A stretch of 64,000 bases of DNA from Anaerolineae bacterium (GTDB lineage Bacteria; Chloroflexota; Anaerolineae; Aggregatilineales; JAFGMM01). Each line of letters begins with the position of its first letter. Within the stretch, counting starts at the first letter, position 1. The position numbers were made by a program, and so were the translations under genes. Location: assembly GCA_027494055.1 (NCBI GenBank), contig JAOSJO010000024.1:484073-548072 (forward strand). Reading direction: 5' to 3'. Of this stretch, positions 45,100-55,456 are shown one piece after another. The notes under the pieces were generated by a model. That model searched no databases. It saw only the letters and a program-made list of their open reading frames with translations, and was not told the origin of the DNA.

Positions 45100-46071
45100 A
45101 TGTCAGACAAGAAATACCGTGGGCTGATTGTCGAGGGGCATAACGACTTGATGGCCGCGATTGAGCGGCTGCCAGATGCGGCTTTCTACGCGCCGCCCTT
45201 GTACGAAGACAGTGGCTGGACCGTCGCCGACGTGCTGGCGCACATCGCGACGTGGCAGGAGGCCATGCTTGATGCGCTGGACTGCCTGGTCGCCGGGCGC
45301 GAACCGTTTATCCTCTCCAAAGCGTTCAAGATCGGCGTTGACGCCTTCAACGCACACAAGGTGACCGCCAACAAAGGCCGCCCGCTTGGGTCCATCATGA
45401 TTGAGTTGGGCCAGCGCTACCGCGAGGTCCTGCGCATGGTGGCGCTCTTCTCTTTGGAAGACCTGGAGACGCCTGGGCGCTGGCCGTGGCTCGGCGAGAA
45501 CCAGACGTTGGTCGGGCTGATTGCGGAGAACGATTGGGTGCACAAGCGCGAACACGCGGGGCAAATCCGCGTGTGGCGTCGGCAAAACGATCTCGGCGAG
45601 GCTGAGGTTGTCCAGTCTGAAGCCACAGATCTGCTGGGGGAGTTCTCGCTTGCGCTGGTCCGCTACGAGGGCGAACACCGCCGTTTCATCAACATGGTGG
45701 TCGCCCTGCCAGAGAAACACCGGCAGGGATTGCTGCTGAACGGCGAATGGTCGTGTCTGGAGATTGTGTTCTTCCTGACCGCCCTGACGGAGGAAGCCCT
45801 CGCCGGCTTTGCCGCGGGCAAGCCCACCGATCTTGAGCGCGACCGGGAGGCGTTTCGGAAGCAGGTGGCGGCGGCTCGCACCGGTATGTCGTGGGCAGAC
45901 GCGCTGATCGCGTTTCAGGACGCCCACGCGCGGCTGGTTACGGTCGCGGATGCGTTGACGGCCCAGGATGTCGAAAGCGATCCGCGCTATCTCGCCTGGA
46001 TCGACGGTCTGTCTGCCGACCTGGCGCTCCACGCCGGCCAGCTTGAGGCGGCGGCGGGCGCGGGTAGCTGA
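45100..46071 (+). CDS. Tandem DinB/ClbS-like protein
   Basis: A 323-residue intact protein made of two copies of a DinB-like four-helix fold. The first (about 5-150) shows WTVADVLAHIATWQEAML and DWVHKREHAGQIRVW; the second (about 175-320) shows WSCLEIVFFLTALTEEAL and a weaker late helix (LSADLALHAGQLEAA). The metal-type His residues occur in the first copy (H of LAHI, H of REHAGQI) but not clearly in the second, which may be structural. Function unknown: relatives bind metal thiols or protect against colibactin. A small stem-rich stretch (44898-45099) precedes it. Confidence 0.75.
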   Translation: MSDKKYRGLIVEGHNDLMAAIERLPDAAFYAPPLYEDSGWTVADVLAHIATWQEAMLDALDCLVAGREPFILSKAFKIGVDAFNAHKVTANKGRPLGSIMIELGQRYREVLRMVALFSLEDLETPGRWPWLGENQTLVGLIAENDWVHKREHAGQIRVWRRQNDLGEAEVVQSEATDLLGEFSLALVRYEGEHRRFINMVVALPEKHRQGLLLNGEWSCLEIVFFLTALTEEALAGFAAGKPTDLERDREAFRKQVAAARTGMSWADALIAFQDAHARLVTVADALTAQDVESDPRYLAWIDGLSADLALHAGQLEAAAGAGS

Positions 46072-46277
46072 ACGCGGGCAGAAAGATCGAGAGGGGCGCG
46101 ATGCGCCTTTGGCAGAACCCCACGCGGCTTTGCCTTGCACATCCTGTTGTTCTCGCGTCACTGGCCCCATGCGCCGGCAAGTTGCACTTGCACGGTGCTT
46201 TTTTGTTGGCCTCAAGTGGCTCATGTGAGCCGCCTGAAAAGACCTTTTTCTCCCTTTGCATGACACAGGAGGAAACC

Positions 46278-47390
46278 ATGATCGTCGGGGTACCGAAGGA
46301 GATCAAGGACAACGAGTATCGCGTCGCGCTGACGCCGGGTGGCGCAAAGGAGTTGATTGACGCCGGCCACAGCGTCCTGGTGCAGACCCAGGCCGGCGAC
46401 GGCAGCGGCTTCAGCGACAGCCAGTATCAGGCGGTGGGTGCGAAGATTGTGCCAACCGCCGCCGACGCCTGGAGCGCGGAGATGGTGGTGAAGGTGAAGG
46501 AGCCACAGCCGCAGGAATTCGACTGCCTGCGCGGTGACCTGTTGCTCTTCACCTATCTACACCTCGCTGCCGAGGAGCGCCTGACGCACGAGTTGATGCG
46601 GCGTGGCACGACCTCCATTGCCTATGAGACGGTGGAGCTGCCAAACGGCCATCTCCCGCTGCTCACGCCGATGAGCGAGGTCGCCGGGCGGATGGCGGTG
46701 CAGGTGGGCGCGCACTATCTTGAGCGCGCTCACGGTGGGCGCGGCAAGCTGCTGGGGGGCGTCCCCGGCGTGCGCCCGGCGGATGTCGCCATTATCGGCG
46801 CGGGCGTGGTGGGCACAAACGCTGCGATGATGGCGCTTGGCATGGGCGCGAGCGTCTACATGCTGGATGTGGACCTGGATCGCCTGCGGTATCTGGACCA
46901 GGTGATGCGCGGGCGCATTATGACCATTGCGTCCAACGCGCTTAACATCGCGGCGACGGTGCGCCGCGCCGACCTGGTGATTGGCGCGGTGCTCATCGCC
47001 GGCGCGAAAGCGCCCCGACTGGTCACGCGCGAGATGATTGGTGAAATGCAGCCGGGCAGCGTGATCGTCGATGTCGCTGTCGATCAGGGCGGCTGCGTCG
47101 AGACGATTCACGCCACCACGCATTCGAACCCGGTGTACGAAGTGGCCGGCGTGACTCACTATGGCGTGGCGAACATGCCGGGCGCGGTGCCGCGCACGTC
47201 AACCTATGCCCTGTCCAATGCGACGTTGCCCTACATGATCAGGCTGGCGAGCCGGGGCTTCGAAGACGCCGTGTTGTCCAACCCCGCGCTGGCGAAGGGG
47301 GTCAACGTGTATAAGGGCAAGGTGACGTACAAGGCCGTCGCCGAGGCGTTCGCCGGCGTTGAATACGCGCCGTTGGATACCGTGCTCTAG
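46278..47390 (+). CDS. ald: Alanine dehydrogenase
   Basis: A 370-residue enzyme that interconverts L-alanine and pyruvate plus ammonia with NAD. MIVGVPKEIKDNEYRVALTP is diagnostic, MVVKVKEPQ carries the substrate Lys and YLHLAAEE the catalytic His; VAIIGAGVVGTNAAMMALGMG is the NAD motif and SVIVDVAVDQGGC contains the Asp and Gln/Gly region. I begin at the ATG behind AGGAGG; the frame is open upstream but without resemblance. The gene is intact and ends at a hairpin. Confidence 0.95.
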   Translation: MIVGVPKEIKDNEYRVALTPGGAKELIDAGHSVLVQTQAGDGSGFSDSQYQAVGAKIVPTAADAWSAEMVVKVKEPQPQEFDCLRGDLLLFTYLHLAAEERLTHELMRRGTTSIAYETVELPNGHLPLLTPMSEVAGRMAVQVGAHYLERAHGGRGKLLGGVPGVRPADVAIIGAGVVGTNAAMMALGMGASVYMLDVDLDRLRYLDQVMRGRIMTIASNALNIAATVRRADLVIGAVLIAGAKAPRLVTREMIGEMQPGSVIVDVAVDQGGCVETIHATTHSNPVYEVAGVTHYGVANMPGAVPRTSTYALSNATLPYMIRLASRGFEDAVLSNPALAKGVNVYKGKVTYKAVAEAFAGVEYAPLDTVL

Positions 47391-47453
47391 CCTGCGAAGG
47401 GGCCGCAACGTGCGTGTGGCCGCTTCGTGAGGTCCGAGACTTACGTCAGGGAG

Positions 47454-47487
47454 CTTCCCGGATGTCGTCAAGCATCCGGGAAGTTTG
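47454..47487 (+). terminator. Hairpin terminator after ald
   Basis: CTTCCCGGATG (47454-47464) pairs perfectly with CATCCGGGAAG (47473-47483) around an 8-nt loop, followed by TTTGTGTC. It lies about 65 bp after the ald stop. Confidence 0.75.
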
Positions 47488-47607
47488 TGTCATCCTGGGG
47501 CGAGGCAGGCTCAGGGTGATGGCTCCCCGCTTGACAACGCGGTGACAGGCAACTACGCTACTGGAAGGATTGTCTGCACCGCCGGAAGGCGCGTGGATGG
47601 GAGGCGC

Positions 47608-49974
47608 GTGAAACCACTCCTGGCGCGTTCGCGCACTGTCGCCCTGCTGCTTGCGCTGGCGTTGGGCCTCGCCGCGCTCGGCGGCCTGTTCGCCGTTTCC
47701 GGGACGCCGGCGGGCGCTCTGTTGGCGCTGGGCGGCGTGGCGCTGGCTGCCGGGGTCGGATGGGGGCTTGTGCGCGAGCGCGCGACGCGGCTGGCGCGCA
47801 TGGCGGCGCTTGAGCGCCAGGTTGCTGAGCTGCGCTCGCTCACGGCGGTCAGCCGCGCGATGCGCACCGGCCTTGACCTCGACTCGCTGCTTGATACGGT
47901 CTATCTGCAGGCCGCCCACCTCCTCAAGGTGCGCAACTTCAGCGTCGCGCTTGTCGATCCCGACACGGGCGTGCTGGGCTTCCCCGTTGTGGTGCAGGAG
48001 GGCCGGCGCGTCGAACCGCCCGGCGAGGGCGCGACGCGCGCCCTGGTCGCGCAGGCGCTTGAGACACGCGGGCCGCTGCTTGTCTCTGCGCCAGACATGG
48101 CGTCGGTCGCGCCCGGCTTGAGTCTGCCGGCCGGCGCGGTTTCGTGGCTCGCCGTGCCGCTTTGGCTGGGCGTGCCCCTCGCCACGAGCGACCCGCCGGT
48201 TGGGTGCCTGGTGGTGGAGTCACGCGACCCGGCCCGCCATTTCACCGACCATGACCTCAACCTGCTGTCCATTATCGCCGCGCAGGCGGGCGTCGCGCTG
48301 GACAATGCGCAGCTCTACGCAAAGGCCGACCGCGCGCTTGAGCAGCGGGTGCGCCAGCTCTCGGCGCTGGAGGCGATTGGCCGCGAGGTCACCGCCACGC
48401 TTGACCTCCGGCGCGTGTTCGAGCTGGTGCTCGAAAACGCAATGGCGCTCACCGGCAGCGCCGCCGGCGTGCTTGCGCTGCGTGGACGGGGCGACGACGA
48501 GATGCTCCGCGTCGTGGAGGCGCGCGGCTACCCGGAGTGGTTGCTTGACGACTTCCGGCGCAACCCGCGCGTGCCCTCCGACGGCCTGACGGCGCGCGTG
48601 CTGCGGGAGGGACGGCCTATCGTGGTGGACGATGTTGCGGCGGACCCGACCTATCGCGCGCTGCGCCCTGAAGCGCGGTCTGTGGCGGCGGTGCCAATCC
48701 AGCGCGAAGAGATGGAGACCATCGGCGTGCTCACGCTGGAGAGCGACGCGCCCGGCGCGTACCATCAGGCGGAGGTCGGCTTTCTCACGCAGCTTGCCAT
48801 CCAGGCGAGCATCGCCCTGGACAACGCGCGGTTGTTCCAGGAGGTGCGCGAAGGCCGGGACCACATGCAGGCCGTGCTCAACTCGACCTACGAAGGGATG
48901 CTGGTGATCGACCGCGCCGGGCGGGTGGCCTTTGCCAACCCGCAGATCGAGGCGCTGACCGGCCTGCCCTATACGCTGTGGGCCAAAGGTGACCTGTACA
49001 CCCTTCTTGCCGGGTCTGAAACGGATGTTGCCGCGCGGCTGGGGCTGTCGGCGGCGGCGCTCAGCAACCTGCTGGACGCGCTGCGGGCCGGCCGCCACCC
49101 GCCGGTGGAGCGCGTCCAATACCAGCTTGAGGGCCGCCACATCGAGCGCGCGGTCGCGCCCATCCAGGGCGGCGCGGGCGCGCTGATCGGCCTGCTGGTC
49201 GTGCTGCGCGATGTCACCGAGGCGGAACAACTGCGCCAGATGCGCGAGGCGCTCTCCAGCATGATCGTCCACGACCTGCGCGCGCCGCTGACCGCGATCC
49301 AGGGCAGCCTGTTGTTGATCAACGAGATGTCGGGCGAGGCCGGTGACGCGGGGCCGCTCCTGGCGCGCGCCGCCGAGTCTTCGCTGCGCGCGGTGAAGCG
49401 CCTGCTCAACATGGTCGAGTCGCTGCTCGACATCAGCCGGATCGAGAGCAACCGCCTGGAACTGGAATGCGAACCGACCGGGTTGCGCGCCATCGTCGAG
49501 GCGGTGTTCGCGGACCTGCGCCCGCTTGCCGACGAGCTGGAGGTCGCGTTCCAGTTCGTCGAGGCGGACGCCGAGCCGGTGTTCGATATCGATGCGGACA
49601 AGATCCGCCGCGTGCTGCTCAACTTGGTGGATAACGCGCTGAAGTTCACGCCGGCGGAGGGGACCGTCCGCGTTGTGGTGCACCCCCTGGCGGAGGGGGA
49701 ACCCGGCTTCGCGCGCACTGACGTTATCGACGCCGGGCCGGGGATCACCGACGAGGAGAAGGCGCGCCTTTTCGACCCCTTCGTGCAGATCAGCGGGCAG
49801 CGCGGGCGACGGCGCGGCACAGGCCTAGGGCTGACGTTCTGCCGGATGGTCGTCGAGGCGCACGGCGGGCGCATCTGGATCATGGACGCGCCGGACGGCG
49901 GGAGTGTCTTTGCGTTTACGCTGCCGCTTGCGAAGCTGGACCGGCTCCCAGGCGACGAAGACGGCGCGGCCTGA
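47608..49974 (+). CDS. Membrane sensor histidine kinase with two GAF domains and PAS domain
   Basis: A 788-residue kinase. Two N-terminal helices (about 10-55) precede a GAF domain (about 75-235), a second (about 250-410; AIGREVTATLDLRRVFELVL) and a PAS domain (about 420-540; MQAVLNSTYEGMLVIDRAGR). HisKA follows with MIVHDLRAPLTAIQGSL, then HATPase with LLNLVDNALKFTP, VIDAGPGITDEE and RGTGLGLTFC. In G1 the usual DxGxG reads D-A-G-P-G, intact. I choose the GTG behind GATGGGAGG; upstream in-frame codons overlap the ald terminator. No response regulator is adjacent. Confidence 0.88.
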   Translation: MKPLLARSRTVALLLALALGLAALGGLFAVSGTPAGALLALGGVALAAGVGWGLVRERATRLARMAALERQVAELRSLTAVSRAMRTGLDLDSLLDTVYLQAAHLLKVRNFSVALVDPDTGVLGFPVVVQEGRRVEPPGEGATRALVAQALETRGPLLVSAPDMASVAPGLSLPAGAVSWLAVPLWLGVPLATSDPPVGCLVVESRDPARHFTDHDLNLLSIIAAQAGVALDNAQLYAKADRALEQRVRQLSALEAIGREVTATLDLRRVFELVLENAMALTGSAAGVLALRGRGDDEMLRVVEARGYPEWLLDDFRRNPRVPSDGLTARVLREGRPIVVDDVAADPTYRALRPEARSVAAVPIQREEMETIGVLTLESDAPGAYHQAEVGFLTQLAIQASIALDNARLFQEVREGRDHMQAVLNSTYEGMLVIDRAGRVAFANPQIEALTGLPYTLWAKGDLYTLLAGSETDVAARLGLSAAALSNLLDALRAGRHPPVERVQYQLEGRHIERAVAPIQGGAGALIGLLVVLRDVTEAEQLRQMREALSSMIVHDLRAPLTAIQGSLLLINEMSGEAGDAGPLLARAAESSLRAVKRLLNMVESLLDISRIESNRLELECEPTGLRAIVEAVFADLRPLADELEVAFQFVEADAEPVFDIDADKIRRVLLNLVDNALKFTPAEGTVRVVVHPLAEGEPGFARTDVIDAGPGITDEEKARLFDPFVQISGQRGRRRGTGLGLTFCRMVVEAHGGRIWIMDAPDGGSVFAFTLPLAKLDRLPGDEDGAA

Positions 49975-49989
49975 GCCCTCGAACGCGGG

Positions 49990-50766
49990 TCAGGGCCGCA
50001 GCTCCTGGCTGACTGTGATCGTGAACTGGTGGCGCACGCTGTCGCGCTTGACCATCACGGTGATGGCCTGCCCTTCGGCGATGGTGTTCAGGAGCGCCGT
50101 CAGCGTATCGCCGTTCAGCTCGGTTTCGCCGTTCATGGCAACCACCAGATCGCCGACCATCAGGCCGGCCTCGTGGGCCGGCGACCCCACAGCGACGTGC
50201 TCCACGACGAGGCCATCGGCCACTTCGAGCAGCGAAAGCCCGACTCGCTGTAACTCGTGCTGGATCGGCGAGAGCAGAAAGACGTACTCCTGCGCCGTGT
50301 CCAGCGTCACCAAGAAGCTCAGTTCCCGCCCGTCGCGCCAGATCGTGAGTTCGATGACCTCGCCCGGCACGTGCAGGTTTACCGCGTCATTGAGCGTGAG
50401 TTCCGGCCCCAGGTCCTGCCCGTCGGCGCGGAAGATCACGTCGCCAACGCGCAACCCCGCACGGCGCGCCGGCCCGCCGGCGACGACGCGCCCGACCAGC
50501 GCGCCGGAGGGCTGGCGCGTCTGCGCGTCTGCGCCGACGTTGTTGAAGCTCACGCCGAGGTAGGGCCGCACGGTGCGCACGGGCGTCGGCCAGGCGGGTA
50601 GCGTGGCCGTCAACCCGCTTGTGCGGTTGTCATCTGGCTTGCAGGCTGTGCCCAGCATTGTCATGAAGAGCAGGGCGATTGCGAGGGCAGCACGCTGAGC
50701 GCCGCCACTGGCGGCGCGACGACCGATACTTAATCTAACGACCTGTTCCAACAACCCAACTCCCAA
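49990..50766 (-). CDS. Lipoprotein with two PDZ domains
   Basis: A 258-residue protein. A signal peptide ends in a lipobox (MTMLGTAC, C42), so the mature protein is lipid-anchored outside the membrane. The first PDZ domain is about 66-160 (PYLGVSFNN, GPARRAGLRVGDVIF) and the second about 170-258 (GSPAHEAGLMVGDLVVAMNG). No protease domain is present, so it likely positions or regulates a partner. It converges with the GAF/PAS kinase and lies downstream of another kinase on its own strand. The gene is intact. Confidence 0.82.
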   Translation of the reverse strand: MGVGLLEQVVRLSIGRRAASGGAQRAALAIALLFMTMLGTACKPDDNRTSGLTATLPAWPTPVRTVRPYLGVSFNNVGADAQTRQPSGALVGRVVAGGPARRAGLRVGDVIFRADGQDLGPELTLNDAVNLHVPGEVIELTIWRDGRELSFLVTLDTAQEYVFLLSPIQHELQRVGLSLLEVADGLVVEHVAVGSPAHEAGLMVGDLVVAMNGETELNGDTLTALLNTIAEGQAITVMVKRDSVRHQFTITVSQELRP

Positions 50767-50849
50767 CCACTACCGATAATCACTGACGAGTCAATCGATA
50801 GCTATACTGTGTCTTGCGCCCGCTGCGCCGCCCGTTGCGGCGTTTCAAC

Positions 50850-52319
50850 TCACGATGGTCTCCTCGGTCGCCGGATGCCGTCCGCGGCGTATGGCAAAGC
50901 GCGGGCGGGTGTCCTTGAGCGCTCTTCTGCCGTGACTGTCGGGGCCGGCAGCCAGACAGTGAAGGTCGTACCGTGCCCGACCCGGCTCTCGACGGTAATC
51001 CGCCCGTTGTGCGCCTCGGCGATCCACCTGGCAATGGCGAGGCCCAGCCCCGCGCCCCCGCGTGCGCGAGCGCGCGGGATCGACGCGATAGAAGCGTTCG
51101 AAGATGAAGGGCAGGTCTTCCTCCGGGATGCCGATGCCGGTGTCTGAGACGAGCACCCGCGCCCAACCGTCGTAGGCGGTAAGGCCCAGCGTGACGCGCC
51201 CGCCGTCGGGCGTGTACTTGATCGCATTGCTTGTCAGGTTGATGAAAAGCTGCATCAGCCGGTCCGGGTCAGCCTCTACCGTGACTGTCTCGTCCTGGAG
51301 CAGGGCAATGTCGATCTCGTGGTCCGTGCTGAGCACCTTCGCCTGATCGTAAACCTCTTGCAGCAACTCGTTGAGCGCCACCGTCTCGCATTCCAGCGAG
51401 AGCCGCCCGCTGTCGGCCTGGGCCAGCAGGAGCAGGTCATGTACAAGGCGCGACATCCGGCGCGCCTGGGCGTCGATGGCGTTCAGGCTCGCTTCGTCGT
51501 TGGGGATGCGGCGCAGCAGGTCCAGGTTGCCGCGTATCGCGGTCAGCGGCGTGCGCAGTTCGTGCGAAATGTCGGCGATGAAGCGGCGCTGCGCGTTAAA
51601 CAGGTGCTCCAGGCGGGCGAGGGTGTTGTTGATCGTGCGCGTCAAGCGGCTGAGTTCGTCCAGCGGTTCGCTGTAGGGGATGCGCCGGCTCAGGTCGTCG
51701 GCGGTGATGATGTTCTGTGCGACGCGCGTGATGTCGTCGATGGGCTTGAGCGCGCGCCCCGCAAGGTACGCGCCGAGGATCACGGAAATGATGACCGAGG
51801 TCACGCCTGCGCCCAACATGATGCGCGCCAGTCGCGCTTTGGCGACATTGGTCGGCTCCAGGTCAACCGCCGCCTGGATCACACCCACGCGGAGGTCGCC
51901 CAGTTCGATGGGCACCGTCAGGACGCGCAGCGGCATCCCGGCGGCTGTGCTGTCGGTCCACGTTTCGGTGAGCGCGTTGAAGGCCTCCGGGTCGAGCGGC
52001 GTGTCGATCATGAGGTTGTCGGACTGGTCAACGAGGGTGCCGTCGTTGCGCCAGAACTGGACGAACGTCCGCGAGGCGCGGAAGACGTTCAGCGGCGGAA
52101 TGACCACGCCAATCTGCCGGGATCGGGGTTGACGAGCGTCTCATCCCAGACTTCGGTCACGATATCGTGAAGCGTCTGGTCGATGTCGGCACGGAGCGTC
52201 AGGTCGAGGGCGCTGACCACGATCAAGCCAAAGACAGTGATAAAGACGACTAGGACAGTCGTATAAAGCAGGGTCAGGCGGGCGCGGATAGGCATGGCGA
52301 TGCGCGGCCAGGGATACAT
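50850..52319 (-). CDS. Membrane sensor histidine kinase with HAMP domain (frameshifted)
   Basis: The kinase begins with a helix ([21 protein letters not shown]), an extracellular sensor of about 150 residues and a second helix ([21 protein letters not shown]). HAMP ([15 protein letters not shown]), HisKA ([19 protein letters not shown]) and HATPase ([29 protein letters not shown]) follow. The final G2 box [17 protein letters not shown] is in another frame, so one change lies near 51060 and another near 52110. Start may instead be MPIRARL at 52295. No response-regulator gene is found beside it. Confidence 0.85.
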
Positions 52320-52538
52320 CGGGTTGATACTCTATTATCTACCTCGAACCTTAAACTCAGATGAAAACGCGCTTAAAGCCCCCGAAGCCACGATGTGGCC
52401 GCCGTGACGTGCCGTTGCGTTGCCGCCGTCGCCCCTGCGGCGGGGGGGATTCTGCTACCATAATACTCGGAAATGCGTCGCGGTTCAATCGCGCATGAGG
52501 GATGTACGCGCCATTGGCCGCGACACCTCAACGGCGCC

Positions 52539-53565
52539 CTACGAGTCCAGCGGCCACAGGGGCCGGATGTCCATGTCCAGCGCGTCGCGGTGGCCGGCCA
52601 GGTAGCGAAAGTGCCCCGCCGCGCCAATCATGGCGGCGTTGTCCGTGCAGAGCGCCAGCGGGGGATGAGGACTGGCACTTCGAGCCGCTCCTGCATCGCC
52701 TCGCGCAGCGCCTTGTTCGCGCTGACCCCGCCGACAAGCAGCACGTTTTCGGCGCGGTAGGTGCGCGCGGCGGCTGCGGTCTTGATGAGGAGCGCGTCCA
52801 CCACGGCGGCCTGGAAGCTGGCCGCGACATCAGCGACGTTGACATCGGCGCGGAGCTTCGTCTCGCGGCTGACGCGGTGGCCGGGGCTGGTCTTGATCTC
52901 GCGCAGGACGGCTGTCTTGAGGCCCGAGAAGCTGAAGTCAAACGCGCCGTCCGGTTCGGCGACGGGAAAGCGGTAGGCGCGCGCGTTGCCTTCGCGCGCG
53001 GCTTTTTCGATTGCGGGGCCGCCGGGGTAGGGGAGGCCGAGCACGCGGCCGACCTTGTCAAAGGCTTCACCGGCGGCGTCGTCGAGCGTCTGGCCGAGCT
53101 GCTGGTACTGGCTGTGGTCGGTCATCAGCACCAGCGACGTGTGTCCGCCGGACACGATCAGCGCCACCGCCGGGAAGCACGGCTCCGGCGCGTCCTCGAC
53201 CAGCCACAGCGCGTAGATGTGGCCTTCCAGGTGGTTGACGCCGATCAGTGGCAGCCCGGCGCCCATCGCCAGCCCCTTCGCGAAGTTGACGCCGACGAGG
53301 AGGCTACCCGGCAGGCCCGGCCCGCGCGTCACCGCGACGGCGTCCAGGTTGCCGTACCCAACGGCAGCCGCGTCGAGCGCGCGCTGCACCACCACCGCAA
53401 TCGCCTCGATGTGGGCGCGCGAGGCCATCTCCGGGAAGACGCCCCGTACTGCGCGTGCAGGTCCACCTGCGAGGCGACCACGCTGGAGGCGATACGTCGG
53501 CCGTCCTCGATGACGGCGGCGGCGGTCTCATCGCACGAGGTTTCAATGCCTAAGATGCGCACCAT
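52539..53565 (-). CDS. tsaD: tRNA N6-threonylcarbamoyladenosine synthase TsaD (frameshifted)
   Basis: A roughly 342-residue ASKHA protein that transfers the threonylcarbamoyl group to A37 of ANN-decoding tRNAs. [24 protein letters not shown]-type [31 protein letters not shown] (metal His pair), [34 protein letters not shown] and [13 protein letters not shown] are typical. The C-terminal [11 protein letters not shown] lies in another frame. The frame changes near 53450 and 52665. TsaD is essential in most bacteria, so a double frameshift strongly suggests sequence error. It follows a hairpin and the M24 peptidase gene. Confidence 0.92.
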
Positions 53566-53584
53566 TTAACTTGCTCAACTTCCA

Positions 53585-53603
53585 GGAGGGGCCGCGCCCC
53601 TCC
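53585..53603. repeat. Short GC-rich hairpin between pepQ-like and tsaD genes
   Basis: GGAGGGGC (53585-53592) pairs with GCCCCTCC (53596-53603) around CGC. It sits in the 58-bp gap between two minus-strand genes and has no T-run; an attenuator or weak terminator is possible. Confidence 0.35.
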
Positions 53604-53623
53604 CACACCGTTCCTGTGGAACG

Positions 53624-54853
53624 CTACGACACCGGAATGACCAGGTCCTTCGGGAAATCCGTCAGCGACTTTACCGCGCCGTCTGCGTCCACGTACACGC
53701 TGTCCTCGATGCGCACGCCGAAGCCCCGGTCGGGGTAGTACAGGCCCGGCTCGACCGTGAAGACGTTGCCGATTTCGATGATGTCGTCTGGCGCGCGGTG
53801 GCTGAAGCGCGGCGCTTCGTGGATGTTGAGTCCGATGCCGTGCCCCAGGCTGTGGATGTAGCCCTCCAGGATGGTCTCGTCCTGGCGAATGGTCTGGTGG
53901 CCGTGGCGTTCGAACACATCGCAGACCATTTCCTGATAGGCGGCGCACTTCGCGCCCACTTTGAACGCAGGGCGCACCGCGTTGAAGGCTTCCATCACGT
54001 GTTCGTATGCTTCCTGCACCGCGTCCGGCGCGTGGCCCAGGCACCACGTGCGCGTCATGTCGTGGAAGTAGCCGCCGCCGATCTCGCGGGGGAACAGGTC
54101 GAAGACAATCGGCGCGCCCAGGCGGACCGGGTCGCCGTCCTCGCCAGCGGAGTGCGGCACGCCGGCGCTCGCCCCCTGTGCGAAGATCATGCCTTCGGAG
54201 TCTTCCAGGTCGTGCTCCAGCAGGCGCGCGCGCACGAAGCGTTTCACGTCGCCAATGCAGAGCGGCGCGCCGTCGGCCCAGGTCAGCGTCTGGTTCTTGA
54301 CCGCGTGCCCCTTGAGGAAGTCGAGCGTCTCGCCGACAACGGCGGAGGTCCGCCGCCCGACATCGATGAGCCGCGCCAGTTCGTCGGCGTCCTTGGTGCG
54401 CGCCGCTGCGAGGAAGATGTCGGTGTCTGGCTCGATGGCGACCTCGAAATCGCCACGCATCTGCGTCAGCATCGTGAGGACGTGGAAACTCTGCGCCGGG
54501 TTGCTGCTGCCGTAGAACCCCACGCAGCCCGTGACGCCATACTCGTCGAAGAGGCGATGCCACAGGAGCGCCTGCATCTTGACCGGGTCGTCTTTGGCCG
54601 CCTCGCGGATGCCTGCCGGGTCGAATTCGCCGAAGATGTGGGTTTCCAGGCCGCACTTGGCGGCCTCCTCTCGCTCGAACGCGCCGCAGATCAGCACCGG
54701 GTCGCTGCCGCGTCGCTTGATGAGCAGCGCGCGGCCCAGGCTCGCGCCGCCGGTCAGGTAGCTGATGGGCATGTTGGGGTCGTGACCCTCTTTGACGACC
54801 ATCAGCGCGTCGAGCTGGCGCTCGGTCATCAGTGCGTCGAGGTCTTGCTTCAT
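53624..54853 (-). CDS. Xaa-Pro peptidase, M24 family
   Basis: A 409-residue intact metallopeptidase. Metal ligands are visible in order: first Asp in IVFDLFPRE, second in GGGYFHDMTRTW, His in SLGHGIGLNIHEAP, Glu in FTVEPGLYYP and Glu in GVRIEDSVYV. The N-terminal creatinase-like domain starts MKQDLDALMTERQLDAL. The family trims Xaa-Pro bonds from peptides (PepP/PepQ). Its ATG overlaps the end of the small membrane protein gene upstream by 4 bp; tsaD lies downstream. Confidence 0.9.
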   Translation of the reverse strand: MKQDLDALMTERQLDALMVVKEGHDPNMPISYLTGGASLGRALLIKRRGSDPVLICGAFEREEAAKCGLETHIFGEFDPAGIREAAKDDPVKMQALLWHRLFDEYGVTGCVGFYGSSNPAQSFHVLTMLTQMRGDFEVAIEPDTDIFLAAARTKDADELARLIDVGRRTSAVVGETLDFLKGHAVKNQTLTWADGAPLCIGDVKRFVRARLLEHDLEDSEGMIFAQGASAGVPHSAGEDGDPVRLGAPIVFDLFPREIGGGYFHDMTRTWCLGHAPDAVQEAYEHVMEAFNAVRPAFKVGAKCAAYQEMVCDVFERHGHQTIRQDETILEGYIHSLGHGIGLNIHEAPRFSHRAPDDIIEIGNVFTVEPGLYYPDRGFGVRIEDSVYVDADGAVKSLTDFPKDLVIPVS

Positions 54854-55316
54854 ATCAGTCTTGTGCTCCTGTGATAGGTGGCCGGTTCAGGTTGTGGCTC
54901 ATGATTGGTACTGGGGCGCTCGCGCAGGCGCAGGAAGACCTCAATCGCCACTAGGCTGAGCGCCAGCAGGAACGCGATCAGCCAGTTGAGCAGGCGCGGG
55001 ATCTGCAGCCACGCGCAGGTGGTCACGAAGAGTGCGACCCACATGCTCTGGCGCAGGAGCACGCCGCCGGGCAGCGCCGCCCCCGCCGCGAGAAACGCAC
55101 GTTCAGGAAGCGAATAAACGGCAGCGCGGTCCCGGTGACTGCCATGAAGAGGCAAAGGAAAAACAGCCAGATGGGAAGGCCAGTGGCGGCGTGTTGAGCA
55201 CCAGGAAGCCGATCCCGACCCATCCCACGGCGGCGAGCAGGACCGCCGCCGCGATCACGCCGATGTGATCGGACGGCAGCGCGCGCTTGTGTTTCTTTTT
55301 CCTCTTCTTCAGCCAT
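54850..55316 (-). CDS. Small multi-pass membrane protein (frameshifted)
   Basis: About 155 residues when frames are joined. A Lys/Glu-rich N-terminus (KKRKKKHKRALPSDHIG in one frame) leads to helices VIAAAVLLAAVGWVGIGFLV and PIWLFFLCLFMAVTGTALPF. The last frame contains MWVALFVTTCAWLQ and LLNWLIAFLLALSLVAIEVF. The frame changes at least near 55195 and 55090. Four helices with short loops fit an unknown inner-membrane protein. The stop overlaps the M24 peptidase start. Confidence 0.55.
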
Positions 55317-55456
55317 CTGTTGCTCCCGGTTGGGATTATAGCGGCAGGCCGGAGCGCGCGTGCAAACCGGCTGGAGGTCCCGATGTGTTGTCCCAGTCAG
55401 CGCCTACTATAATCGATGCCTGACGTGACCCTGTTGCCGGAAACGTGCCAGCCTCG

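Noticed and set aside
48220-49683. Long antisense open frame opposite the GAF/PAS kinase
   Set aside because: Same shadow effect; no domain, no ribosome site, and the opposite strand is a complete kinase.
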